Assembly: GCF_014467015.1 (NCBI RefSeq)
Contig: NZ_CP058559.1
Span: forward strand, 3,348,001 to 3,412,000
Origin: Alkalicella caledoniensis
GTDB lineage: Bacteria; Bacillota; Proteinivoracia; Proteinivoracales; Proteinivoracaceae
Direction of reading: 5' to 3'
DNA: 64,000 nt
The position numbers and the translations under genes are program-made. Shown piece after piece: positions 42,319-50,260 of this stretch. Under the pieces are notes generated by a model. That model was given only the letters and a program-made list of their open reading frames with translations. It was not told where the DNA came from and ran no database searches. The first letter of the stretch is position 1. Every line of letters starts with the position of its first letter.

Positions 42319-43043
42319 AAGGCCTAGTAAAGAGTAATGAGTTTCTAACTAGTCAAAGGGATGTGTTTCAACTAAGAATAGAACTGAATAGGGAATTTGA
42401 GTTTAAGCCAGGTCAATTCATAAATGTATATTGCCCAAACAAGGTACTTCCTAGGCCCATAAGTATAGCTGATAAAGAAGGCAACATAATTACATTGCTT
42501 GTAAGGATTGTGGGAGAAGGAACGGATTTCTTAAGCAAAACAAAGATAGGGGATAGAGTTAAGGTTATCGGTCCGCTAGGTAAGGGATTTAACACAAGTC
42601 ATGGAATGGACAAAAAAGTTGCGATAATTGGTGGGGGGATTGGGGTTGCGCCATTATTGGGATTAAGAAAAGCAAATTTTAAAGATGCTAAGTATTACCT
42701 CGGCTTTAATAGTGAAGGAATCTTAGTAGAGGAATTTAAAAAGGTATATCCAACAACTATAACATACCTAACAGAAGACACAACCGTACTAGAAGCTTTC
42801 GAAGAAAGCTTGAAAACTGAAGTTTACAATTTCGTATATGCATGTGGACCAGAAGGGATGTTAAAAAAACTCCAAGATATATTGCAGAAAAATAAAATAC
42901 CAGGGGAATTATCCGTTGAAAAGAAAATGGCGTGTGGTGTTGGTGGATGCTTAATATGTACTTGTGAAACTACAAAAGGTAAGAAGAGAGTTTGTAAAGA
43001 AGGTCCTGTTTTTGACAGTCAGGAGGTGCTTTTCAGTGAATAA
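42309..43043 (+). CDS. pyrK: dihydroorotate dehydrogenase electron-transfer subunit
   Basis: A 244-residue iron-sulfur flavoprotein that passes electrons from PyrD to NAD. It has an FAD domain with PRPISIADKEG, an NAD domain with IGGGIGVAPLLG near residue 105, and [2Fe-2S] cysteines in ACGVGGCLICTC plus RVCKEGPVF. The ATG at 42309 with AAGGGG upstream is preferred over an ATG at 42288. It overlaps both carB (10 bp) and pyrD (8 bp). Confidence 0.95.
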   Translation: MELKGLVKSNEFLTSQRDVFQLRIELNREFEFKPGQFINVYCPNKVLPRPISIADKEGNIITLLVRIVGEGTDFLSKTKIGDRVKVIGPLGKGFNTSHGMDKKVAIIGGGIGVAPLLGLRKANFKDAKYYLGFNSEGILVEEFKKVYPTTITYLTEDTTVLEAFEESLKTEVYNFVYACGPEGMLKKLQDILQKNKIPGELSVEKKMACGVGGCLICTCETTKGKKRVCKEGPVFDSQEVLFSE

Positions 43044-43965
43044 ACTGCATACAGAAGTTTTCGGTATTACACTTAAAAACCCCATCACTGTTGGCTCTGG
43101 GACCTACGGTTTTGGGGAAAACTACAAAGAATTTTATAGTCCAACGGAACTAGGTGCAATAACAGTTAAGGGAATGACAATGCTTCCTCGGGAAGGGAAC
43201 AGTGGAACAAGGGGGGCAGAGACTCCCGGTGGGATGTTAAACTGTGTTGGTCTTCAAAACCCAGGAATTGATGTATTTATAAAAGATTATTTACCAAAGC
43301 TCAAAAACGAGGGAAATATAGTTTTTGCAAACATAGCTGGAAAAGATATTGAAGAATTCGTGGAAATGGCAATTAAACTTGAAAATAGCCAAGTGGATTT
43401 AATTGAGCTGAATCTTTCCTGCCCAAATGTTAAAGAAGGTGGAATAGCCTTCGGAACATCTGGGGAGATGGTTGGATTGATTACTAGAAAAGTAAAAGAG
43501 GTAACTGGGAAACCTGTGGTGGTAAAACTTACGCCAAATGTTACTGATATTGTTTCCATTGCAGTGGCAGCGGAACAAAATGGAGCAGATGGTCTGACAC
43601 TGATCAATACCCTTTTAGGTATGGCCATTGATGTGGATACAGGTAACCCTATCTTAGGAAATGTCTTTGGAGGTTTATCAGGACCTGCAATCAAACCCGT
43701 TGCATTAAAAATGGTATACCAAGTTTACAAGCATGTAAAGATACCCATAATAGGTATGGGTGGAATAGTTAATGAAAGGGATGCTTTGGAGTTTTTCATG
43801 GCAGGTGCTTCCATGATAGGTGTAGGTACAGGGAACTTTATTGATCCTATGTGTCCTTTAAAAATAAAGGAAGGTCTAGAGAGATACCTAGATATAAAAG
43901 GTATTGGAAAAATAACAGAAATAGTCGGCTTAGCTCACAGAGGGGGTTTAACTGATGGAAAATAG
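43036..43965 (+). CDS. pyrD: dihydroorotate dehydrogenase catalytic subunit (class 1B)
   Basis: A 309-residue FMN TIM barrel starting at GTG 43036, eight bases after AGGAGGTG and overlapping the pyrK stop. This gives the normal N-terminus (VNKLHTEVFGITLKNPITVGSGT). The catalytic cysteine is in ELNLSCPNVKEGG near residue 133. FMN-phosphate contacts are GGLSGPAIKP and GMGGIVNERDALEF. With PyrK it forms the NAD-linked class 1B enzyme typical of Firmicutes. It overlaps pyrE by 11 bp. Confidence 0.96.
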   Translation: MNKLHTEVFGITLKNPITVGSGTYGFGENYKEFYSPTELGAITVKGMTMLPREGNSGTRGAETPGGMLNCVGLQNPGIDVFIKDYLPKLKNEGNIVFANIAGKDIEEFVEMAIKLENSQVDLIELNLSCPNVKEGGIAFGTSGEMVGLITRKVKEVTGKPVVVKLTPNVTDIVSIAVAAEQNGADGLTLINTLLGMAIDVDTGNPILGNVFGGLSGPAIKPVALKMVYQVYKHVKIPIIGMGGIVNERDALEFFMAGASMIGVGTGNFIDPMCPLKIKEGLERYLDIKGIGKITEIVGLAHRGGLTDGK

Positions 43966-44563
43966 GATTAAAGAGATACTAACTGAAAGTGGTGTACTTC
44001 AAAGCGGGCATTTTGTACTAACATCTGGTAAACATAGTGAAGAGTATATGCAATGTGCAAAGGTATTCCAATATCCTCACTTTACTAAGGAACTATCAGA
44101 GATGATAGCAGCTAAATTTAAAAATAGTGAAGTAGATATGGTGATTGGACCAGCAGTAGGTGGGATAATCCTATCATATCAAGTGGCAGAATCCTTAGGT
44201 GTCATGAATGTATTCGCAGAAAGGGAACAGGGTAAAATGACATTAAGGAGAGGCTTTGGAATCAAAGAGGGGCAGCGTATTTTAGTTGTGGAAGATGTGG
44301 TGACAACTGGTGGTTCAGTAAAAGAAGTTATAAATTTAGTGAAATCTCGGGGAGCTATAGTGGTGGGTGTTGCTTGCTTAGTTGATAGGAGTTCTAACAA
44401 TAAAGTTTTTGAAGAGGAATTATATGGTCTTTATCATGTCAACATCACAACATATGAATCAGATAGCTGTCCATTATGTGTTAAAGGATTGCCAATTACT
44501 AAACCAGGTAGTAGAAACTTAGTTGAAAAGGAGAGCTATTATGAAAGAAATAGAAAGTTTTAA
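43955..44563 (+). CDS. pyrE: orotate phosphoribosyltransferase
   Basis: A 202-residue PRTase that joins orotate to PRPP. The PRPP motif is RILVVEDVVTTGGSV near residue 110, with HFVLTSGKHSEEYMQCAKV at the N-terminus. It overlaps pyrD by 11 bp. Its last 23 bp overlap luxS, so the pyrimidine operon runs directly into luxS. Confidence 0.96.
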   Translation: MENRIKEILTESGVLQSGHFVLTSGKHSEEYMQCAKVFQYPHFTKELSEMIAAKFKNSEVDMVIGPAVGGIILSYQVAESLGVMNVFAEREQGKMTLRRGFGIKEGQRILVVEDVVTTGGSVKEVINLVKSRGAIVVGVACLVDRSSNNKVFEEELYGLYHVNITTYESDSCPLCVKGLPITKPGSRNLVEKESYYERNRKF

Positions 44564-44990
44564 GCTGGATCATACCCAGGTAATCGCACCCTATATACGT
44601 CATGCGGGGCGTCTAAAAGGTCCAGTGGGTGACGTAGTATGTAAGTATGATATACGTTTGATCCAACCAAATGTAGGGGCGATTCCCACATCATCCCTTC
44701 ATACACTAGAACACCTTTTTGCAGTATATAGTAGGGACTATCTTGAAGAGGAAATAATAGATATATCTCCTATGGGTTGTAGGACGGGCTTTTATCTCAT
44801 AATATTTGGAGAAAAAGATGTCGTAGAGATTCAAAGAATCGTTATAGAAATTTTAAAACGTATAATAGATACTGATAAAATACCTGCCACAACGGCTAAG
44901 GAATGTGGAAACTATAGGGATCACTCCTTATTTGGTGCTAAAGAATATGCAAGGGAAGTTTTAGAGAAATATCAAGGTAAGAAAGTATAA
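44541..44990 (+). CDS. luxS: S-ribosylhomocysteine lyase
   Basis: A 149-residue enzyme of normal length that splits S-ribosylhomocysteine into homocysteine and DPD, the AI-2 precursor. Metal ligands are the two His in SLHTLEHLF and the Cys in AKECGNYRDHSL. The catalytic Cys is in MGCRTGFY. The start is the ATG at 44541 with AAGGAGAG upstream, inside the end of pyrE; an ATG 18 bases earlier has no such site. It is unusually placed as last gene of the pyr operon. Confidence 0.95.
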   Translation: MKEIESFKLDHTQVIAPYIRHAGRLKGPVGDVVCKYDIRLIQPNVGAIPTSSLHTLEHLFAVYSRDYLEEEIIDISPMGCRTGFYLIIFGEKDVVEIQRIVIEILKRIIDTDKIPATTAKECGNYRDHSLFGAKEYAREVLEKYQGKKV

Positions 44991-45030
44991 ATAAAGAACC
45001 TAAGGAGTAATTTCCTTAGGTTCTTTATTT
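44989..45030. terminator. terminator of the pyr-luxS operon (bidirectional)
   Basis: An AATAAAGAACCTAAGGA/TCCTTAGGTTCTTTATT stem of about 17 bp with a 5-nt loop, between convergent luxS and the flippase-like gene. Confidence 0.9.
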
Positions 45031-45935
45031 AAAAATTGCTTTATAAGTAAGTATATTCCACTTCCTAATACAACTAACCAGAAGGTGAAGAATCTTGTTA
45101 TCATCGATACACCTAGGGCTATATCCAAGGGTACCTTGTTTAGTGTCAGTAGCATGGCCATGGTTCCTTCATATGTTCCTATGCTTCCAGGTGTCGTGGG
45201 TAGCATACTAACCCCGTATGTTATAAATATGATGCCTGATAGTTGAAAGAAGCTTAATTGAACATCAAAGGCCGAAGAAACAATATATAGTTTTAACGGA
45301 TATCCTAGCCAGACTATTAAATTATTTACTAATAACTGGTAGAATAACTTATTATCCTGTCTTATAAGGTCTAAGTTTTCTTTGACCTTTTTTAAGAATT
45401 GAGTAGTTTTAGCTTTATATTTTTTAGGAAATAGGTAATATAGAGTTATTCCCAAAATTAAAAGTATACCTAAAAAAAGGAAACAGCTTTGATAACTAAG
45501 TGTAAACTTGAAGTCTAAGCAAATAATGGAAATGAGAAAATATAGAAAGAAGACGCCGGCACTAACCACTTTTTGAGCAATTATAACGGATAATCCCTCA
45601 TTATACTCCATGGAGAAGTATTGTTTTAGTAATAACAGTTTTACCCCTTCACCCCCTGATTTTACAGCAGGGGTGATGGACTCAGTAAAAGTTCCAATGA
45701 TATTTAGCTCAACAATTTTTAATAAGTTTACTTTTGTGTGAAATTTTTGTATTATAGATTGCCATTGTAAAGCTATTATAACTATTGATAAACACTGTAA
45801 CAAAATAAGAAATGCTACTTTCCAGAGGGATAGAGACTTTAAGTGGTTAAGAATATTAAAATCTATTTTTCTAACGGTGTATAAAAACAAAACTATAACT
45901 AAAAAGTAGAAAGACCATTTAAAAAACTTTTTCAT
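45000..45935 (-). CDS. lysylphosphatidylglycerol-synthase-TM/YbhN-type membrane protein
   Basis: A 311-residue protein with about eight transmembrane segments and the family features ESITPAVKSGGEGVKLLLLK near residue 85 and SMLPTTPGSIGTYEGTMAMLL near residue 250. It matches the UPF0104/LPG-synthase transmembrane (flippase-like) domain without the catalytic synthase domain. Such proteins move or handle lipids; the substrate is unknown. The ATG at 45935 overlaps the stop of the preceding gene by 4 bp (ATGA). It is the last gene of the feo operon. Confidence 0.85.
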   Translation of the reverse strand: MKKFFKWSFYFLVIVLFLYTVRKIDFNILNHLKSLSLWKVAFLILLQCLSIVIIALQWQSIIQKFHTKVNLLKIVELNIIGTFTESITPAVKSGGEGVKLLLLKQYFSMEYNEGLSVIIAQKVVSAGVFFLYFLISIICLDFKFTLSYQSCFLFLGILLILGITLYYLFPKKYKAKTTQFLKKVKENLDLIRQDNKLFYQLLVNNLIVWLGYPLKLYIVSSAFDVQLSFFQLSGIIFITYGVSMLPTTPGSIGTYEGTMAMLLTLNKVPLDIALGVSMITRFFTFWLVVLGSGIYLLIKQFLNKEPKEITP

Positions 45936-46498
45936 AATAGAATTTTCCCGCAATCAAAACAGATAACTTTATCGAAGGTTAGCTGTTTTATGTTTTTCAA
46001 GGTATACTCCTTCACAGGTAATTCATCTAAAGATGTATAAACACTGTTAAACGATTTTTTGGGTATTCGCATTATGATTTTGGTATGACCACAAGATTGC
46101 TTCTTTATGTTTTTTAAGATAATTGTTTTAGGTTCCGCTTGCAAGGGTATAAATACAGCTGTATAAGGTGATGTATTCAAATCTTCAGCTTTACTATGGT
46201 CTAAGGTTATGTTAGTGATTCCTAATTTTGTGATTAATTTTTTTGCCAGTTTTGTTGAACACAAATCTCGATCAATAACAGTAATATGCTTAACAAACTT
46301 AGATAATATAATAGCACTATATGGTATTGCTCCACCACCAACAAAAAGCAAATGGTCTTGGGTATCTAAGTTAGCTAGCTTTGCCTCGTCCAAAACTGCA
46401 CTTTTATAAAAACCGCAATATAGTTGACATAGTGCTGGTATCTTTACTATCAACTTTTCGAAAAAGTTGGTTGATTTGTGAATACCGCTTACAGACAT
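45932..46498 (-). CDS. SAM-methyltransferase-fold protein, nicotianamine-synthase-like motif I
   Basis: A 188-residue protein with a Rossmann SAM-binding start, DHLLFVGGGAIPYSAIILSK near residue 47, then HITVIDRD and a later acidic segment. The VGGGAIP-YSA pattern is closer to nicotianamine-synthase-like enzymes than to common methyltransferases, but the protein is shorter than plant or archaeal NAS (about 260-300). The C-terminus has CFDCG. It starts inside the feoB stop (TAATG) and is coupled to it, so an iron-related role is likely. The reaction cannot be stated from the sequence. Confidence 0.65.
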   Translation of the reverse strand: MSVSGIHKSTNFFEKLIVKIPALCQLYCGFYKSAVLDEAKLANLDTQDHLLFVGGGAIPYSAIILSKFVKHITVIDRDLCSTKLAKKLITKLGITNITLDHSKAEDLNTSPYTAVFIPLQAEPKTIILKNIKKQSCGHTKIIMRIPKKSFNSVYTSLDELPVKEYTLKNIKQLTFDKVICFDCGKILL

Positions 46499-48303
46499 TA
46501 TATTATACCTATTAAACTTAGAAGATTGGCAAAGTGGTTTACTAAGCCTCCCAGTAAAAATGCTACTGAAGTAGTTAACAAGGCTATAAATAGTGCGAAT
46601 TTAAACTTAAACTCCTGGGCTAGAACACCAAAAACTGCTATGCAAGGCATGTAGAACATAGCAACAGTTGCACCTACCATCAACTGAACTGTGGAAAGTC
46701 CCATTTCCATCATAGGTAGTACAGCCAACTCCCGTCTTATAATACCTAGTATAAGCAGTAAGCTAGCCTCTTTAGGAAGCCCTAACCATGTTACAACAAG
46801 GGGTTGCATAACATCCCCTAAACGATTAAGAAGACCGAACTCAAATACAACAGCTGCAAATAATATGGCTAAAATCATAGGTAGTTCAGCTTCTACAATA
46901 AAGTTCTTAATCCTAATCCAAACTTTTCGGACCAAAGTTTTTCCGTTTGGCTTTAAAAGATTAGGGACTTCCAATATTATAGGGTCAATCTTACCTGGTA
47001 TAATTCTAGTTAGAATGTTACCTGTTATAAACATCACAATAAATGATAAAAGGATCATAAATATGACTAAGAAGAATGAATGGTTACCAAGTAGAGAAAT
47101 AAATGCACCTGTCTGTGAAATACATGGGACACTTAATGCAACAATAGTAGCAATTATTTTACGCTCCTTCATGGATGTGGAAGCACGAGTACCTAAAATG
47201 GCTGGAACTGCGCACCCGTACCCTAGAAACACAGGGATTAAGTTACCCCCTTGCAGACCCATTTTCTTCATGACCCCATCTACTAATATACCTAAGCGAG
47301 GTAGTAGACCGCTATCTTCTAAAAATGATAGTACAATATAAAAAAGGAAAACATAAGGTAGAACTAATGTAATAGGCCATTCAACACCTTTTATCAGTAC
47401 ACCAAACTCTCCAACGAGAACATTTTGAATAATATTTATATCAACTATTGAACCAATTGAATTTTGAATAAAATTTAAACTAAGTATATTTCCAACAATT
47501 CGTTCCACAAAGGGGACGAAATAGCCATTAAAAAGTGGGAGTAAAATACCTCCCCTTAAAGCTTTACCACCACCCACAACAAATCCCATGGCCAAAAGTA
47601 GTAAACCCATAGTAATTGGTAATCCAGGCCAAGGTTTAACTGTTAGATCATCAAGGGCTTCCATAAAACCTAAGGTATTAGAAGTGTTGGTTTTCTTTTG
47701 AACCTTTTTAGTTATATCAGCAGCTATTTGCCATTTATCATCTTTTTGAGAGAATTTAATAACTTCTTGGCTGCTATCTTTCGCTACACTCCAACTTGTG
47801 CTTAGTAGCTGGTTTAAACCTTGCCCTAGCACTGCAATTTGAGGTATAACAGGAGCTCCAAGAAGTTCTTCTAATAAATCTACCTTTATACTGATCCCTT
47901 TACGGTCTGCCACATCTAGCATGTTAAGTACAAAAACTGTAGGGATTTTATATTCTAATACCTGCAGTGCCAGATTCAAATTTCGTTCTAGATTTGTGGC
48001 ATCTAAAACAAATATTATGGCATTTGCTCCTTGGTTTAAGAAGTCCTGAGCTATTTTTTCGGCTTCAGATGTAACATCTAGTGAATATGTTCCAGGAACG
48101 TCAATTAGGGTAGCAGTTTCACCTTTGAATTTTACTGTACCCATGGTATATGATACAGTGGTACCAGGATAGTTGGCAGCCAATGCATTAAGACCAGTTA
48201 ATTTTGAAAAAATTACACTTTTACCTACATTTGGGTTGCCCATAAGTAAAAACTTAAATCTACTATCTGGTGATAAAACATGTTGTGTATTGTGACAATC
48301 CAT
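46498..48303 (-). CDS. feoB: ferrous iron transporter FeoB
   Basis: A 601-residue inner-membrane transporter. The N-terminal GTPase has GNPNVGKSVIFSKLTG (G1, near residue 22), VIDVPGTYSL (G3) and NMLD (G4). A helical GDI-like linker follows, then about 8-10 transmembrane segments from residue 225 with two gate-type repeats (LGYGCAVPAILGTR and GATVAMFYMPCIAVFG, both with Cys). At 601 residues it is shorter than the common 650-770-residue forms. It follows feoA directly and overlaps the next gene by 1 bp. Confidence 0.97.
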   Translation of the reverse strand: MDCHNTQHVLSPDSRFKFLLMGNPNVGKSVIFSKLTGLNALAANYPGTTVSYTMGTVKFKGETATLIDVPGTYSLDVTSEAEKIAQDFLNQGANAIIFVLDATNLERNLNLALQVLEYKIPTVFVLNMLDVADRKGISIKVDLLEELLGAPVIPQIAVLGQGLNQLLSTSWSVAKDSSQEVIKFSQKDDKWQIAADITKKVQKKTNTSNTLGFMEALDDLTVKPWPGLPITMGLLLLAMGFVVGGGKALRGGILLPLFNGYFVPFVERIVGNILSLNFIQNSIGSIVDINIIQNVLVGEFGVLIKGVEWPITLVLPYVFLFYIVLSFLEDSGLLPRLGILVDGVMKKMGLQGGNLIPVFLGYGCAVPAILGTRASTSMKERKIIATIVALSVPCISQTGAFISLLGNHSFFLVIFMILLSFIVMFITGNILTRIIPGKIDPIILEVPNLLKPNGKTLVRKVWIRIKNFIVEAELPMILAILFAAVVFEFGLLNRLGDVMQPLVVTWLGLPKEASLLLILGIIRRELAVLPMMEMGLSTVQLMVGATVAMFYMPCIAVFGVLAQEFKFKFALFIALLTTSVAFLLGGLVNHFANLLSLIGII

Positions 48304-48537
48304 TTAACTAACCTCCAGTATTTCAGCTGCTTCAGAGACTTCAATGGTCTCAGCAATATCTTTATCTATGGCTACTTTTCTATCATCAATCTGAATTACC
48401 ATAGGTCCACCAAAGGGCTGTCTCACTTTACATTCAAAGCACTTGCCACAACGAACACCTAAAGCATTCAACAAGGTATTGTCTGGTGTTGACACAATTA
48501 CCCCTTTGCGGTTGTTTTTCATACTATATAATGTCAT
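48304..48537 (-). CDS. feoA: FeoA domain protein
   Basis: A 77-residue SH3-fold protein required with FeoB for Fe(II) uptake. It shows the FeoA core (LLNALGVRCGKCFECKVRQPFGGPMVIQID) and two CxxC-type cysteines (CGKC, then FEC) near residue 33. AGGTGT precedes the start. It is the first gene of the Fur-box operon feoA-feoB-methyltransferase-like-flippase-like; its stop abuts the feoB start. Confidence 0.93.
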   Translation of the reverse strand: MTLYSMKNNRKGVIVSTPDNTLLNALGVRCGKCFECKVRQPFGGPMVIQIDDRKVAIDKDIAETIEVSEAAEILEVS

Positions 48538-48551
48538 TTAAACACCTCCGA

Positions 48552-48572
48552 AATTGATAATTATTATCAATT
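48552..48572. promoter_or_regulatory. Fur box upstream of feoAB
   Basis: A perfect 21-bp palindrome with 10-bp arms (AATTGATAAT and ATTATCAATT) about a central T. It contains the classic 7-1-7 Fur core TGATAAT-T-ATTATCA. It lies 15 bp upstream of feoA, so Fe-Fur would repress the feo operon. The murE gene begins 170 bp on the other side. Confidence 0.92.
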
Positions 48573-48739
48573 GTAAATAAAAAAATAAATGAAAATTGTT
48601 CTCACAAACCTATTGTAAAATGTTGACTATAAAAAGTCAATAGTGAAATAAAAAACTTTTTAAATGTCAAACTTTTATTTTGATGTAATATGTGTATAAT
48701 AATTATTTATAGATCAAAAACTGAGGAGATGAAGTTAAA

Positions 48740-50218
48740 ATGTTGTTATCAACTTTAGTTGCAGGATTAAAAGGAAAGCTAATTGGAGACAATGATACTA
48801 AAGATATTTACATAGAAAATATTTGTTACGATTCTAGAAAAGTGTTAAAAGATAGCCTTTTTGTTTGCATTGAGGGTTACCATAGTGATGGACACCAGTT
48901 TGCAATGGATGCAGTAAATAAAGGGGCTTCAGCCTTGATAGTGGAAAAAGAACTTGATGTTCCTTGTGTTCAAATAAAAGCAGATAATTCTAGGGCTGCT
49001 TTAGCTTATGTTTCTTCTATTTTTTACAATAAGCCCAGTGATAAACTGAAAATGATTGGTGTAACAGGAACTAATGGTAAAACCACCATAACACATATGC
49101 TTAAAAGTATTATTGATAAAAAAGAAGCAACAGGCTTAATTGGCACAGTAGGTATACAAATAGGTGATGATGATTATTTGCCTGTAAATAATACTAGCCC
49201 TGAATCATTAGAATTTCAACACACCCTAGATAAAATGGTTAAGGCAGGAATTAATACTGTAGTTTCTGAAGTGTCTTCCCACGGCTTGGAAGAACATAGG
49301 GTTGATTATTGTGATTTTGATGTGGCCGTTTTTGCAAACCTTTCTCAGGATCATCTAGATTTTCATAAAAATATGGAAAGTTACTTTAACTCTAAGGCTA
49401 AATTATTCAATAAACTGAAAGACAAAAATTCTTGTTCAGTCATCAACATTGATGACCAGTACGGATCGAGATTAGTTAATATAGTCACTAGTAATGTGAT
49501 TACATACGCACTGGAAGATCGAACAGCCCATGTGGTAGGTGCAATCACTGAAAGGAATAAGCAAGGGACACAGTTTACTGTATCATTTCAAAAACAAAAT
49601 ATAGCCATAAACCTACCCATGACAGGGGATTTCAATGTATCAAATGCTCTAGCTGCTTGTGCAGTTGCCCTAAGTTTGGGTTATGATTTACATAGTATTA
49701 AAAGGGGATTGGAAGATTTAAAACAAATACCCGGTAGGTTGGAAAAAATAGATTTAGGGCAGAAATTTAGTATATATATAGACTTTGCCCATACTCCAGA
49801 TGGTTTAGAAAAAGTTCTCTCTAATCTTAGCAGAATCAAAGAGAACAATTTGATTACTGTTTTTGGCTGTCCTGGCAATAGTGATGTGGAAAAAAGACCT
49901 ATCATGGCGAAGATAGCCCAGAGGTATTCAGATAAAGTAATTGTAACCATGGATAATCCTAAATACGAGGACCCCGAAGAAATAGTAGCTGATATTGTTA
50001 AGGGGTTTGAAAAAAATATATATGAGACCATAACAGACAGAGAAAAGGCTATAATGTTTACATTGGAAAAGGCTAAAGCAAATGACATAGTTTTATTAGC
50101 TGGGAAAGGTCATGAAAATTATCAACTTATAAAGGGTGAAAAAATACCATATAGCGATAAAGAAGTAGTCTATAAATTTTTCGCCAAAGGTTGGAAATCT
50201 GAGGTGGCATCAGAATAA
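48740..50218 (+). CDS. murE: UDP-MurNAc-tripeptide synthetase
   Basis: A 492-residue Mur ligase that adds the third amino acid to the peptidoglycan precursor. The ATP loop GTNGKTT is at 110-116 and the carbamylated Lys region SKAKLF is near 219. The specificity motif is DNPK (405-408) followed by YEDP, where DAP-adding enzymes have DNPR and S. aureus (Lys) has DNPA. The third residue is therefore uncertain. GAGGAGATG lies ahead of the ATG, and TATAAT is near 48696. It sits far from mraZ-rsmH, so it may be a stand-alone or second copy. Confidence 0.93.
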   Translation: MLLSTLVAGLKGKLIGDNDTKDIYIENICYDSRKVLKDSLFVCIEGYHSDGHQFAMDAVNKGASALIVEKELDVPCVQIKADNSRAALAYVSSIFYNKPSDKLKMIGVTGTNGKTTITHMLKSIIDKKEATGLIGTVGIQIGDDDYLPVNNTSPESLEFQHTLDKMVKAGINTVVSEVSSHGLEEHRVDYCDFDVAVFANLSQDHLDFHKNMESYFNSKAKLFNKLKDKNSCSVINIDDQYGSRLVNIVTSNVITYALEDRTAHVVGAITERNKQGTQFTVSFQKQNIAINLPMTGDFNVSNALAACAVALSLGYDLHSIKRGLEDLKQIPGRLEKIDLGQKFSIYIDFAHTPDGLEKVLSNLSRIKENNLITVFGCPGNSDVEKRPIMAKIAQRYSDKVIVTMDNPKYEDPEEIVADIVKGFEKNIYETITDREKAIMFTLEKAKANDIVLLAGKGHENYQLIKGEKIPYSDKEVVYKFFAKGWKSEVASE

Positions 50219-50260
50219 AAATAGGATTTAGGAGTACATCACTCCTAAATCCTATTTTTT
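50217..50260. terminator. bidirectional terminator of murE and the SpoVB-like gene
   Basis: A perfect 18-bp stem (AAAATAGGATTTAGGAGT and its complement) with a 5-nt loop. Confidence 0.9.

Noticed and set aside
46691-47341. 216-residue open frame on the + strand inside feoB
   Set aside because: It lies antisense to the FeoB transmembrane region, with no start signal and no family resemblance.
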